From assembly GCA_005776545.1 (NCBI GenBank), contig SXOY01000072.1, positions 1 through 20,483 on the forward strand: 20,483 nt of DNA, in the 5' to 3' direction. How positions within the stretch are numbered: position 1 is the first letter of the stretch; each line of letters opens with the position of its first letter. Below are positions 1 to 7,309 of this stretch, in pieces. The notes below the pieces were generated by a model that did no database searches, had not been told where the DNA came from, and saw nothing but the letters and a program-made list of their open reading frames with translations. This DNA is from Planctomycetia bacterium (GTDB lineage: Bacteria > Planctomycetota > Phycisphaerae > Phycisphaerales > UBA1924). A program made the position numbers and the translations under genes.

Positions 1-1488
1 ATGCGTGTTAAATACGGGATGCGTGAGAATCTCGCTGCGCCGTGCAAATGGCCCAGGAATCTCCACGTGTCCAACCAGAAGCGAATCCGCTGTTTCAGAA
101 TTCGTGCCACCAAACGCCGTCAACAAATCTGCAATATCTTCGCGGCGGGTCGTCTCATCGAGCGATATTCCGACTGTGCCATCACCAAAGTCGCGAAGGT
201 TGATTCCCAGCGCCAACGCGGCTTGCATAACAGTTGCAGAACTTCGCGAAGGTTGAACGCGGATCGTGTCAAAGAACACCGGAGTTTTAACCGTGTGCCC
301 AAGTTTCTTCAGCCCCGCCGCGAGTGCCGCTGTAAATGAATGTACTCGCTGCGCAATTCGCCGCAAACCCTCTGGTCCGTGATACACCGCATACATGCTC
401 GCCATAATCGCAAGCAATGCCTGCGCAGTGCATATGTTACTTGTAGCTTTTTCACGCCGAATATGCTGCTCGCGTGTTTGAATCGCCATTCGCAGCGCCG
501 GGTTCCCCTGCGAGTCTCGCGACACGCCGATAATCCGCCCGGGGAGTTTGCGGGCATGCTCCGCCTTAGTAGCAATAAACGCTGCGTGAGGGCCTCCAAA
601 TCCCATTGGAACCCCAAACCGCTGAGAACTCCCAACGCACACATCTGCACCAAATTCTCCCGGCGGCTTGAGCAGCGTAAGTGCCAGTAGATCGCTTGCA
701 ACCACAACATACGCCCCAGCTGCATGCGTGCGATCGGAAATCGCCTGGTAGTCCTCAACGCGCCCATCCGTTGTCGGATATTGCAACAACACGCCGCACA
801 GATCGGAATTGTCAAAGTTGAACGCGCCAACATCGCACACGACTACCTTGATATCGAGGCCATCTGCTCGAGTTTGGACTACAGAAATCGTCTGCGGATG
901 ACAATCGCTCGCAACATAGAACGTCTTGCGAGATTGCCCTGCGATTCCAAAACACATCGCCATCGCTTCGGCGGCAGCTGTTCCCTCATCGAGCAAGCTG
1001 GCGCCCGCAAGTGGCAACCCCGTAAGGTCTGAAATCATGGTCTGAAAATTCAACAATGCCTCTAATCGCCCCTGAGCGATCTCGGCCTGATATGGGGTGT
1101 ACTGCGTATACCAGCCTGGATTCTCCAGAATATTGCGCTGAATCACCGGTGGAGTAATGCAGTCGCTGTAGCCCATCCCGATATACGACCGAAGAATCTT
1201 GTTCTGACTGGCTATCTCTCGAAGCCGAAGTGCGGTTTCGTGTTCGCCTGCCTCAGATGTGTCAATGCCCTCAAGCCGCAACTGCCGACGCACACGGATC
1301 GCTTCTGGCACAACCGCATCGGTAAAGCTCTCAAGGTCGGCATACCCGAGGAGCTGGAGCATTTCGCTGATTTCGGCTTCGCTTGGACCAATGTGCCTAT
1401 GGGCGAAGGTATCAGATGCGTTCAGTATTGAACGAATTGCCCCAATGGTCGGAACCGAGGTGTTACGCGGCGTTGAGAGTGTTGGCAT
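1..1488 (-). CDS. gcvP: Glycine dehydrogenase (decarboxylating), P protein of the glycine cleavage system, N-terminal part (cut by window edge)
   Basis: The open minus-strand frame runs from an ATG at 1488 to the left edge without a stop (about 496 residues). The P protein is the PLP-dependent subunit that decarboxylates glycine and passes the aminomethyl group to lipoyl-H protein, in the cytoplasm. Recognisable stretches are RHIGP at residues 31-35, TPYQAEIAQGRLEALLNF at 131-148 and GTAAAEAM at 169-176, all typical of GcvP. The last visible residues, LTHPVFNTH, are found where the long single-chain P protein passes from its N- to its C-terminal half. This points to the fused form of about 950 residues rather than the two-subunit GcvPA/GcvPB type. 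The PLP lysine would lie outside the window. The Shine-Dalgarno is weak (GGGA about 14 nt before ATG). No glycine riboswitch is recognisable upstream. The gene diverges from the multicopper oxidase. Confidence 0.95.
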   Translation of the reverse strand, partial: MPTLSTPRNTSVPTIGAIRSILNASDTFAHRHIGPSEAEISEMLQLLGYADLESFTDAVVPEAIRVRRQLRLEGIDTSEAGEHETALRLREIASQNKILRSYIGMGYSDCITPPVIQRNILENPGWYTQYTPYQAEIAQGRLEALLNFQTMISDLTGLPLAGASLLDEGTAAAEAMAMCFGIAGQSRKTFYVASDCHPQTISVVQTRADGLDIKVVVCDVGAFNFDNSDLCGVLLQYPTTDGRVEDYQAISDRTHAAGAYVVVASDLLALTLLKPPGEFGADVCVGSSQRFGVPMGFGGPHAAFIATKAEHARKLPGRIIGVSRDSQGNPALRMAIQTREQHIRREKATSNICTAQALLAIMASMYAVYHGPEGLRRIAQRVHSFTAALAAGLKKLGHTVKTPVFFDTIRVQPSRSSATVMQAALALGINLRDFGDGTVGISLDETTRREDIADLLTAFGGTNSETADSLLVGHVEIPGPFARRSEILTHPVFNTH

Positions 1489-1839
1489 TGGTGAGCAGAT
1501 TCCCGCTTTTTGATGTGTTTTGATGAGGACTGAGTAATTGGGCAATGATAGTCGCCTGCCCCCCGATATTCGAAAGCCAACGACAGCATGGATACACCGT
1601 ATTCACTGGTTGAATTGCCAAGCCTCGTGTACGAGAATCCTCCGCAAAGTCAGTGTATTGCCCGTGCCCGTTACCGGACTCGACTTGTTTTTCCTCCTGA
1701 CAGGGTCGGCAGAGTTGATCCTAGTAAAGTGCCGGGCAACAATACCGGATATATGGATACACAATACACTCTTTCCGTCGCCTGATCGAATTCCATCGGT
1801 GCAGGAACGAGGTATTTGTGAATCCACGAGGAGTCTGAG
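1489..1839. promoter_or_regulatory. Divergent intergenic region between gcvP and the multicopper oxidase gene
   Basis: These 351 bp must hold the promoters of both flanking genes. I find no convincing -35/-10 pair and no known riboswitch consensus. The region contains a 10-bp inverted repeat with its arms 68 bp apart (listed separately), a small CTCGT/ACGAG inverted repeat at 1624-1635, and the sequence ATGGATACAC twice (1588-1597 and 1752-1761). Short open frames here lack ribosome-binding sites and any protein resemblance, so I do not call a gene. Confidence 0.5.
1655..1745. repeat. Inverted repeat with distant arms; possible structured leader
   Basis: GTATTGCCCG at 1655-1664 is complementary to CGGGCAA plus ATAC at 1733-1745, with a two-base CA bulge (1740-1741). 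Between the arms there is CCTG-A-CAGG and a CGAC/GTCG pair. The arrangement could fold as a closing stem around an internal domain of about 68 nt in the 5' leader of either divergent gene. It does not match any riboswitch consensus I know, and chance pairing is possible. Confidence 0.3.
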
Positions 1840-3357
1840 ATGTTCAACGTTTCATTGAATCCCATGAAGCTCTTTGACGGAATCTGCACCAGTGCAATGG
1901 CCCTTCTCGCGTGCGTGATGCCAACGACCTCGCTTGCCCAGCACCCACCAATTCAGAGAGCTCCGAACTGGAACATATTCTGGCCCGACATCGAAGTGAA
2001 CATGCGGCAGGCCCCCTCCTCTACCCAGTTGTTCAATGGACCTCCGACAAATGGATGGTCGTATTCAGGAACGGTTGCACTTGGACCAGCAAACACTCTG
2101 GTTCCTGTCCCCAATTCCTACCTCGGCCCGACAATTCACGCGTGGAAAGGTCAAAATATGACTATCCACATGAACTACCAGATCGGTCAACCTGGTGTCA
2201 CTCACTGGCACGGACTTGATGTCCCTGCCTCCATGGATGGTTACCCGACAGACACAACCCCAGACAATCAGACTTTCACCTACTCGTTTCCAATACTCAA
2301 TCGCGCGGGAACCTACTGGTATCACCCACACACCGACATGCAAACTGTCGAGCAGGTCTTTGCAGGGTTAGCCGGCTACTTCATCGTACACGATGCAGAG
2401 GAATCACGCCTCGGCCTCCCCAGCGGCGAGTTCGATCTCCCCGTATGCATTCAAGACACGACCTTTGACGCAAACAACCAGCGCATCTACAACGGGAATA
2501 TGTTGACTGGGTACTTTGGAAGCACCATGCTGGTAAACGGGTGGCCAAATTACGTCCACTCTGCTGCGACTCGCGTGTATCGCCTGCGACTGCTCAATGG
2601 CTCTGTTTCGCGCATCTACAAGCTCGCCTTCAGTGATGGCACTCCAATGGTCGCAATCGGCACCGATGGCGGCTTGCTTGATGTTCCTCGCACGTACCCA
2701 TACATCATGCTCGCCCCAGGCGAACGAGTTGAAGTCTGGGCCGACTTCCGCAACAAACCAGTCGGCTCACAGATCACCCTGCAAAGTCTCGCGTTTGTGA
2801 ACAGTGGCAGCCAGGGTGCGGCGGTAAACGTCATGCGTTTCTCAATTGACCGCGCACAGACAGAACTTAAAGCCCTTCCTGCGGTTCTTTCTACGATTAA
2901 GCCATACCGCCTTCAGGATGCGGTCAATGCCGCGAATCCCAAGGTCTATCCCATCAATGTGATGTCATCTGGTGGCCACGTCATGTTCACGATCAACGGA
3001 GGACTCTGGGTCCCCAATGCAGTCGCTGCAAACGAGATCGCCCAATGCAACACGCTCGAAGTCATTCAAGTCACCAATACCACCGGCTTCGCCATCATCC
3101 CGCATCCAATCCACTTTCATGGTCGCCAGTTCCAGATGTTGGATCGTTCAGTGACCGCTGCCGGTCTCACTGGATGGAACACCGTCAAGGATGGCTTGAT
3201 CATGAACGGATGGAAAGACACGTTCCTCATCATGCCTTATGAAACTGTCCGCGTACTTGTGCGGCACAGCTCCTATCCCGGCATGTTCGTTTACCACTGT
3301 CACAATTTGGAACATGAAGACATGAACATGATGCGGAATTTCCTGCTTCAGCCGTAG
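1840..3357 (+). CDS. Secreted multicopper oxidase (laccase / CueO / CotA-like)
   Basis: This 505-residue protein begins with a Sec-type signal (hydrophobic core about 15-28, probable cleavage after SLAQ near 34) and has the usual length of a three-cupredoxin-domain oxidase. All four copper-binding motifs are intact: HWHG at 122-125, HPH at 162-164, HPIHFHG at 422-428, and HCHNLEHEDMNMM from 486, which supplies the type 1 Cys487, His492 and axial Met497. The enzyme should couple one-electron oxidation of a substrate (phenols, Cu(I), Mn(II) or similar) to four-electron reduction of oxygen in the periplasm; the substrate cannot be told from sequence. No methionine-rich copper-binding insert like that of CueO is seen. 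The start at 1840 is preceded by GAGGAG at 8 nt; Met9 at 1864 lacks such a site. It is monocistronic and convergent with the next gene. Confidence 0.93.
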   Translation: MFNVSLNPMKLFDGICTSAMALLACVMPTTSLAQHPPIQRAPNWNIFWPDIEVNMRQAPSSTQLFNGPPTNGWSYSGTVALGPANTLVPVPNSYLGPTIHAWKGQNMTIHMNYQIGQPGVTHWHGLDVPASMDGYPTDTTPDNQTFTYSFPILNRAGTYWYHPHTDMQTVEQVFAGLAGYFIVHDAEESRLGLPSGEFDLPVCIQDTTFDANNQRIYNGNMLTGYFGSTMLVNGWPNYVHSAATRVYRLRLLNGSVSRIYKLAFSDGTPMVAIGTDGGLLDVPRTYPYIMLAPGERVEVWADFRNKPVGSQITLQSLAFVNSGSQGAAVNVMRFSIDRAQTELKALPAVLSTIKPYRLQDAVNAANPKVYPINVMSSGGHVMFTINGGLWVPNAVAANEIAQCNTLEVIQVTNTTGFAIIPHPIHFHGRQFQMLDRSVTAAGLTGWNTVKDGLIMNGWKDTFLIMPYETVRVLVRHSSYPGMFVYHCHNLEHEDMNMMRNFLLQP

Positions 3358-3371
3358 CCTATCGCAACAAC

Positions 3372-4115
3372 TTAACGCAATGCACGTGGATTCTCAGCCG
3401 GCTCTCCGTCAGCATATTCCCAGATTGTCACCGTCAGGTGCTTGACGCCCCACTTCATAGCCTGTTCGTGAGTCTTGAAGAGAATGTCAATGTGATTTCC
3501 CTTGATCTTGCTGCCACAGTCTAACACCGGCACGATCAGGTTACCCGCATATCCCGCCACCGTCAGCATTGATCCATACGGAAGTACTGTTGGATCCGCT
3601 GCAACAAGTTGAAACGCATTGGTTTCAACCGAGTGCATCGTCGCTGTATACCCATCTGCAGAGTCGCCGCACGAACGCGCATCTGGTGAGTAACCAGTAA
3701 CCACCATTCGAACGGTGCGAGCAGGTCTTACGGGTCGCCCGTTAAACCACCGCATATCACGTGTCGGACCAATATGCGCTACCACGGGCGCGAGTGAAAC
3801 CTGTGAAATCTCCAATGCCGAATCCGCAACACTCCGTGGCGCAAACACCTGATCGGGCGACGGGGGGCCATATTGACCCTCAGATAAATACTTCGGTTCA
3901 TTCACAAGTGGCGAAATGCTGTTACGTGGCTCGGAGAACTTCACCGCTTCAAGTGCCAAAAGCGGAAGTGCTTGCCGCGACTCTTTGACGATAACCGCCG
4001 AATACGCCGTAATGAGCAACAGCAAAAAATAGCCCATGCCAAATACAGTGCGACGCGATATACGTCCACCTAACTTCTGCGCAAATTCTCGAAATTGCTC
4101 ATTCACAGCAGCCAT
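3372..4115 (-). CDS. Membrane-anchored 3D-domain protein (double-psi beta-barrel, MltA/RpfB-type), putative cell-wall enzyme
   Basis: With the start at 4115 the protein has 247 residues: a short basic N-terminus, one membrane helix at about 24-43, a low-complexity linker to about 130, and a C-terminal 3D domain (about 135-235). The three aspartates that name the fold are visible: D174 (AADPT), D199 (VLDCGSKIKGNHID) and D210 in that same stretch. In MltA and resuscitation-factor proteins this domain acts on peptidoglycan glycan strands, so a periplasmic wall-remodelling role is inferred. The open frame extends to 4298, but the additional 61 residues (rich in W, R, P) look non-coding and would push the membrane helix inward. 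GGAT lies 8 nt before the 4115 ATG. It faces the oxidase gene tail to tail, 14 nt apart. Confidence 0.8.
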   Translation of the reverse strand: MAAVNEQFREFAQKLGGRISRRTVFGMGYFLLLLITAYSAVIVKESRQALPLLALEAVKFSEPRNSISPLVNEPKYLSEGQYGPPSPDQVFAPRSVADSALEISQVSLAPVVAHIGPTRDMRWFNGRPVRPARTVRMVVTGYSPDARSCGDSADGYTATMHSVETNAFQLVAADPTVLPYGSMLTVAGYAGNLIVPVLDCGSKIKGNHIDILFKTHEQAMKWGVKHLTVTIWEYADGEPAENPRALR

Positions 4116-4445
4116 GCCTTTATCCGCAGCGCGAACGCCATGCGCTGGGTCGGTTTCCCTTTGGGCGAACAATATGTCGCACCAACCTCTCCATATCGAT
4201 GGAATCACGCTCCGGCTTTGGAAACCTGGTGGGACTCGCCCGGGTCTGAAGCCCATTTCCTGTATCCTGCCAAATTGGCAATTGGCAGACAAGTTCAAGC
4301 CCCTCTCTTCGATCGCATTCGGCCTTTTTGACTCAAAAACGCCGTTTGCTCATCGAAACACCTCCCGCGATTACCAATTTCTCGTTTCCAGCTTGGCAAG
4401 CCGTTTGCTCTAGGTACGGTATCGAGCACAAATCGGAGCAAAACT
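4116..4445. promoter_or_regulatory. Divergent intergenic region between the 3D-domain gene and htpX
   Basis: These 330 bp separate two divergent genes. A cluster of TTGGCA words is present: TGCCAA-A-TTGGCA at 4268-4280, overlapping a TTGGCA-A-TTGGCA direct repeat (4275-4287), and another TTGGCA at 4393-4398. The last is followed after 16 nt by TACGGT (4415-4420), a weak possible -35/-10 pair for htpX. No gene is supported here, although the 3D-domain frame stays open to 4298. Confidence 0.4.
4268..4287. repeat. TTGGCA inverted/direct repeat, possible operator upstream of htpX
   Basis: TGCCAAATTGGCA (4268-4280) is an inverted repeat with 6-bp arms and a 1-nt centre. Its right arm starts a direct repeat TTGGCAATTGGCA ending at 4287. 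It lies about 160 bp before htpX and about 150 bp before the 3D-domain gene. The symmetry suggests a regulator binding site for one or both genes; no specific regulator can be named. Confidence 0.35.
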
Positions 4446-5285
4446 ATGAACGTATTTTTCAACAACCTTAAGACCGTACTTTTTCTGGGAATCCTCACCG
4501 GCCTCGTGGTCGCGGTCGGTGGCCTCTTGGGGAAACAGTTCATTTTGCCATTCCTCATCATCAGCATCCTCATGAACTTCGGGATCTGGTTTTTCTCCGA
4601 CACCATCGCAATCAAGTCGATGCAAGGCCGCGAAGTCACCTCACAGAGTGGCCCCGATCTCTATCGATTGGTCGAAGAGCTTTCACAAAATGCTGGGCTG
4701 CCCATGCCGCGAATCTACGTCTGCCCGCAACAGTCGCCCAACGCCTTTGCAACTGGTCGATCTCCATCACATTCTGCCGTCGCCGTTACAGAAGGCGCAC
4801 TGAAGCTCTTGAATTACCAGGAGCTCCGCGGCGTACTCGCGCACGAACTAGCACACATCAAGAACCGCGACACACTCATTTCGACAGTTGCCGCTGTTGT
4901 CGCGGGTGTGCTCGCTTCCATCGCTCAATGGGGATTCCTGCTTGGTGGCAATCGGGAAAACTCAAACCCGCTCATCGCGCTCGTTGTAACAATCGTGGCC
5001 GCACTGGGCGCAGCAATGCTGCGATCTGCTATCAGCCGATCACGCGAATTCGTTGCTGATGCCGATGGCGCTCGTATTGCTGGCAACCCTGACGGCCTTA
5101 TTTCGGCACTCGAAAAATTAGAAGTTGTCGGCAAACAAGTCCCACTGAACACGCCAAACCCTGCCATGAACAACATGTTCATTATCGAGCCATTCGCAGG
5201 AAAACAAATGCTCAACCTGTTTGCAACGCATCCACCGACTGAAGCTCGCGTCGCCGCATTAGAAGCACTTCGTCACTCGATCTAA
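4446..5285 (+). CDS. htpX: HtpX, zinc metalloprotease of membrane-protein quality control (M48 family)
   Basis: At 279 residues this matches the usual length of HtpX. Two N-terminal membrane helices (about 11-28 and 32-50) precede the cytoplasmic catalytic domain. The zinc site is HELAH at 133-137, with Glu201 in SREFVADADGA as the expected third ligand. Two more hydrophobic segments lie at about 144-166 and 175-193, between the zinc motif and the third ligand, as in the family. HtpX cleaves misfolded inner-membrane proteins alongside FtsH. The ATG at 4446 has GGAG about 8 nt upstream. The gene stands alone, divergent from the 3D-domain gene and ending 6 nt from the stop of the next, convergent gene. 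The TTGGCA repeats upstream may be regulatory. Confidence 0.95.
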   Translation: MNVFFNNLKTVLFLGILTGLVVAVGGLLGKQFILPFLIISILMNFGIWFFSDTIAIKSMQGREVTSQSGPDLYRLVEELSQNAGLPMPRIYVCPQQSPNAFATGRSPSHSAVAVTEGALKLLNYQELRGVLAHELAHIKNRDTLISTVAAVVAGVLASIAQWGFLLGGNRENSNPLIALVVTIVAALGAAMLRSAISRSREFVADADGARIAGNPDGLISALEKLEVVGKQVPLNTPNPAMNNMFIIEPFAGKQMLNLFATHPPTEARVAALEALRHSI

Positions 5286-5291
5286 GGAGAG

Positions 5292-6002
5292 CTAGAAAGC
5301 AGACAGATCTTCAAACAGCCCGCGTCGGCGGAGTTTATCAGGGCGAGGCTCATTCATTGCCAATCGACATTCCACCACAAATCGTTGATGCATCTTCTCG
5401 TGTTCCGGCAGAGCAAGCATCGATTCCCACAGGTCGTCAACTCGAAACGCCGCAGGATCCCCCGGTTTCAACTTCGCAATTGCAGCATCGCCTACTGCCT
5501 CAATTGCAAGCATGATCCAACTAACATCAGGCGCATCGCCATCGCCAATCTCTTTGCCGTCAACTCGCGGAACGTCAACCTGCGCCCGAAAACTCCGGTC
5601 TGATGTAACCGCAACAACCGGCCATTTTCCACTTCCGGTCCGCGGCTCTCGCGTCAGAAATACTGCCGGCACCTGTTGTAGAAACGCAAGGTCACGCATA
5701 GCCGGCGCATCTGCCGCAATTAGCGGCGGCTTCAATAGATAACACCCCGATTCAAACGGCATCCCTTCCTCAATCGCCGAGGTCAGAACTCGCACAACTC
5801 CAGTGTCGGTCGCCAGATGTCGCCTCTGCCTTCGCGATTCTTGAAGGGGAAGGATGATCCTCGACATAGATTCAAAATCTCGACTTCGCCTAGCCATCTC
5901 CATCGCTTTGATGCAGATCGACTCAACTTCAAAATAGGATGTCGCGAGCAGCGCAGCGCTGGCCCGTTCCATCATTTCACTTACCGATTCGATAGTCCCC
6001 AC
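5292..6002 (-). CDS. Unrecognised soluble protein with a TPR-like helical N-terminus
   Basis: I do not recognise a named family in this 236-residue protein. It has no signal peptide or membrane helix. Residues about 10-65 read as amphipathic helices rich in Ala, Leu, Arg (SYFEVESICIKAMEMARRSR followed by an Arg-rich stretch near 55-62), similar to a tetratricopeptide-like helical hairpin. The remainder looks alpha/beta, with a hydrophobic VPAVFLT strand and a WPVVAVTSDRSFRAQVDVP segment. The start is GTG at 6002, 7 nt after the stop of the upstream gene and with only weak ribosome-binding sequence, so translation is probably coupled to it; ATG at 5975 (Met10) is an alternative. It ends 6 nt from the convergent htpX stop. 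The function is unknown, and partnership with its neighbour is inferred from spacing. Confidence 0.75.
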   Translation of the reverse strand: MGTIESVSEMMERASAALLATSYFEVESICIKAMEMARRSRDFESMSRIILPLQESRRQRRHLATDTGVVRVLTSAIEEGMPFESGCYLLKPPLIAADAPAMRDLAFLQQVPAVFLTREPRTGSGKWPVVAVTSDRSFRAQVDVPRVDGKEIGDGDAPDVSWIMLAIEAVGDAAIAKLKPGDPAAFRVDDLWESMLALPEHEKMHQRFVVECRLAMNEPRPDKLRRRGLFEDLSAF

Positions 6003-6009
6003 GCCCGTT

Positions 6010-6645
6010 TCAGCCCTTTGCCTGAGTTACTTCTACGAGAGAAATTGCCAGTTTCCGCAATGCTATGACCCAATGTTCGCATTGAGTATCCAGGTCATAT
6101 GCAAGCGAATCCGCTGCACTTGACCAGTCCTTTGTTTCGATCGCATGCTTAAGTTCGCCCAAGTCAACAGAAAGTGACGCTATTAGCGGCTTCAATTCAA
6201 CCGCCGCATCCCGTCCAAGACTCTCGACATCAAGTTCCAGGATATCCGCCGAACTCTGCACCGCTTTCTGCACCGAGCCCCAGGTTTCAAGCACTGGTCC
6301 TAATACGACAAACGCCTTTTCCTGTTCACCAAGTTGCAACTGTTCCGCAGCTGCCAACTGCGTTGCTCTAGTTTCCGCCAGCACCTCGGCAGCACTTTTG
6401 AAAGTCGCCGCGACCAATTGCCTTCGAGATACGCTCTTAAACTCAATCCTCAGTGGCTTCAAGTTCGCAAGTGCTGGGTCTTCAAGATGTTCATCGCTCA
6501 CAGAAGTCCCATCAACCAACGCTTCATAGATGATCTGATGCATTCCGTCCGCGATCTTATTAGCTTCTTCTACAGCCTCGCCAAAGCTGGTCGCCACCAA
6601 GTTCAAGGGATTTCCATCAAGAAATGCCTGCATCAATGCCTCCAT
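6010..6645 (-). CDS. Unrecognised all-helical cytoplasmic protein
   Basis: This 211-residue protein is acidic, rich in Ala, Leu, Glu, and predicted by eye to be almost entirely helical, without signal or membrane segments. No catalytic motif is visible and I cannot place it in a family. Segments such as ETRATQLAAAEQLQLGEQEK and the repeated SLSVDLGELKHAIETKDW / SLAYDLDTQCEHWVIALRKL pattern fit a helical-bundle or coiled-coil scaffold. ATG 6645 has a weak GGA upstream; Met5 at 6633 is possible. It lies 7 nt before the unknown 236-residue gene and 49 nt after the LAB_N gene, so all four minus-strand genes from 8100 to 5292 may be one transcript. Confidence 0.75.
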   Translation of the reverse strand: MEALMQAFLDGNPLNLVATSFGEAVEEANKIADGMHQIIYEALVDGTSVSDEHLEDPALANLKPLRIEFKSVSRRQLVAATFKSAAEVLAETRATQLAAAEQLQLGEQEKAFVVLGPVLETWGSVQKAVQSSADILELDVESLGRDAAVELKPLIASLSVDLGELKHAIETKDWSSAADSLAYDLDTQCEHWVIALRKLAISLVEVTQAKG

Positions 6646-6694
6646 GCGCTGTCAATTCCGTAGGATATTCTATCGACTCAACGACCCAAACCGC

Positions 6695-7309
6695 TTAAGG
6701 CACCACCACTTCCTCCATCTCGCCCCTGGCTTCACGACGCCGCTGCTTTGCAATCAGCTTCAAATTACGTGCATAAACGACAATTCCAGAGCATTGGCCC
6801 AGCACGCCAACCACGTCCTGACGCCACACAAAATAGACAAATACCGCAATTCCGCCACATAGACTCAGCCACCAAAATGCAGGAGGAATCACGCTCTTCT
6901 TGGTCTTCTCGCTCGCAATCCACTGCACGACCATCCGCCCAGCAAATGCGATCTGCCCTGCCATCCCTAGTGTAAACCAGGCAACGCTTCCCCAGCTCGT
7001 GGTCTTCGTGGCACGGAACACCGGGTTGCTTCCCACCTCGGCAACTCCCCGATACGCCTGCTCTCCAAACATCTTTTTGAACTCTTGCGGAGTCAAAATC
7101 GGACTTTCAAACCCGCCACGGAGTTTGACCTGCAATTGAGGTTCCTGATTTTCAGATGGTCGATAGAACTCGACGATTCCCTTCTGACTGCCAATCTGAA
7201 AATCAACATGTTCGGCATTCGCCCTTTTGCTCACCCCGTGCGGTCCCATGACAAGCCAGACACCAAGCCCCAGAATAAGAACCATCAATGCGGCGGGTTC
7301 CCATTTCAT
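6695..7309 (-). CDS. LAB_N-domain membrane protein (lipid A biosynthesis N-terminal domain)
   Basis: Starting at 7309, the protein has 204 residues: a membrane helix at 5-22, an extra-membrane region at about 23-105, then a LAB_N domain at about 108-183 with the family pattern (W111F, GQIAFAGRMVVQW at 119-130, SE, PPAFWWLS, YARNL at 179-183) and three more hydrophobic helices. LAB_N occurs free-standing or next to glycosyltransferases and acyltransferases of envelope lipids; its biochemical role is not settled. The ATG overlaps the stop of the glycosyltransferase gene (ATGA at 7306-7309) and has GGAGGG 7 nt upstream, which is why I prefer it to the upstream start at 7330. A role in handling the lipid-linked sugar made by the neighbouring enzyme is inferred. 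Confidence 0.88.
   Translation of the reverse strand: MKWEPAALMVLILGLGVWLVMGPHGVSKRANAEHVDFQIGSQKGIVEFYRPSENQEPQLQVKLRGGFESPILTPQEFKKMFGEQAYRGVAEVGSNPVFRATKTTSWGSVAWFTLGMAGQIAFAGRMVVQWIASEKTKKSVIPPAFWWLSLCGGIAVFVYFVWRQDVVGVLGQCSGIVVYARNLKLIAKQRRREARGEMEEVVVP

Noticed and set aside
1489..1839. Glycine riboswitch before gcvP
   Set aside because: The conserved glycine-aptamer core sequences are not visible on the minus strand.
1538..1858. Plus-strand open frame of 106 codons before the oxidase gene
   Set aside because: There is no ribosome-binding site, its composition is unlike protein, and it runs into the start of the oxidase gene in another frame.
4116..4298. N-terminal extension of the 3D-domain protein to 4298
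   Set aside because: The 61 additional residues look non-coding and would place the membrane anchor far from the N-terminus; kept only as an alternative start.
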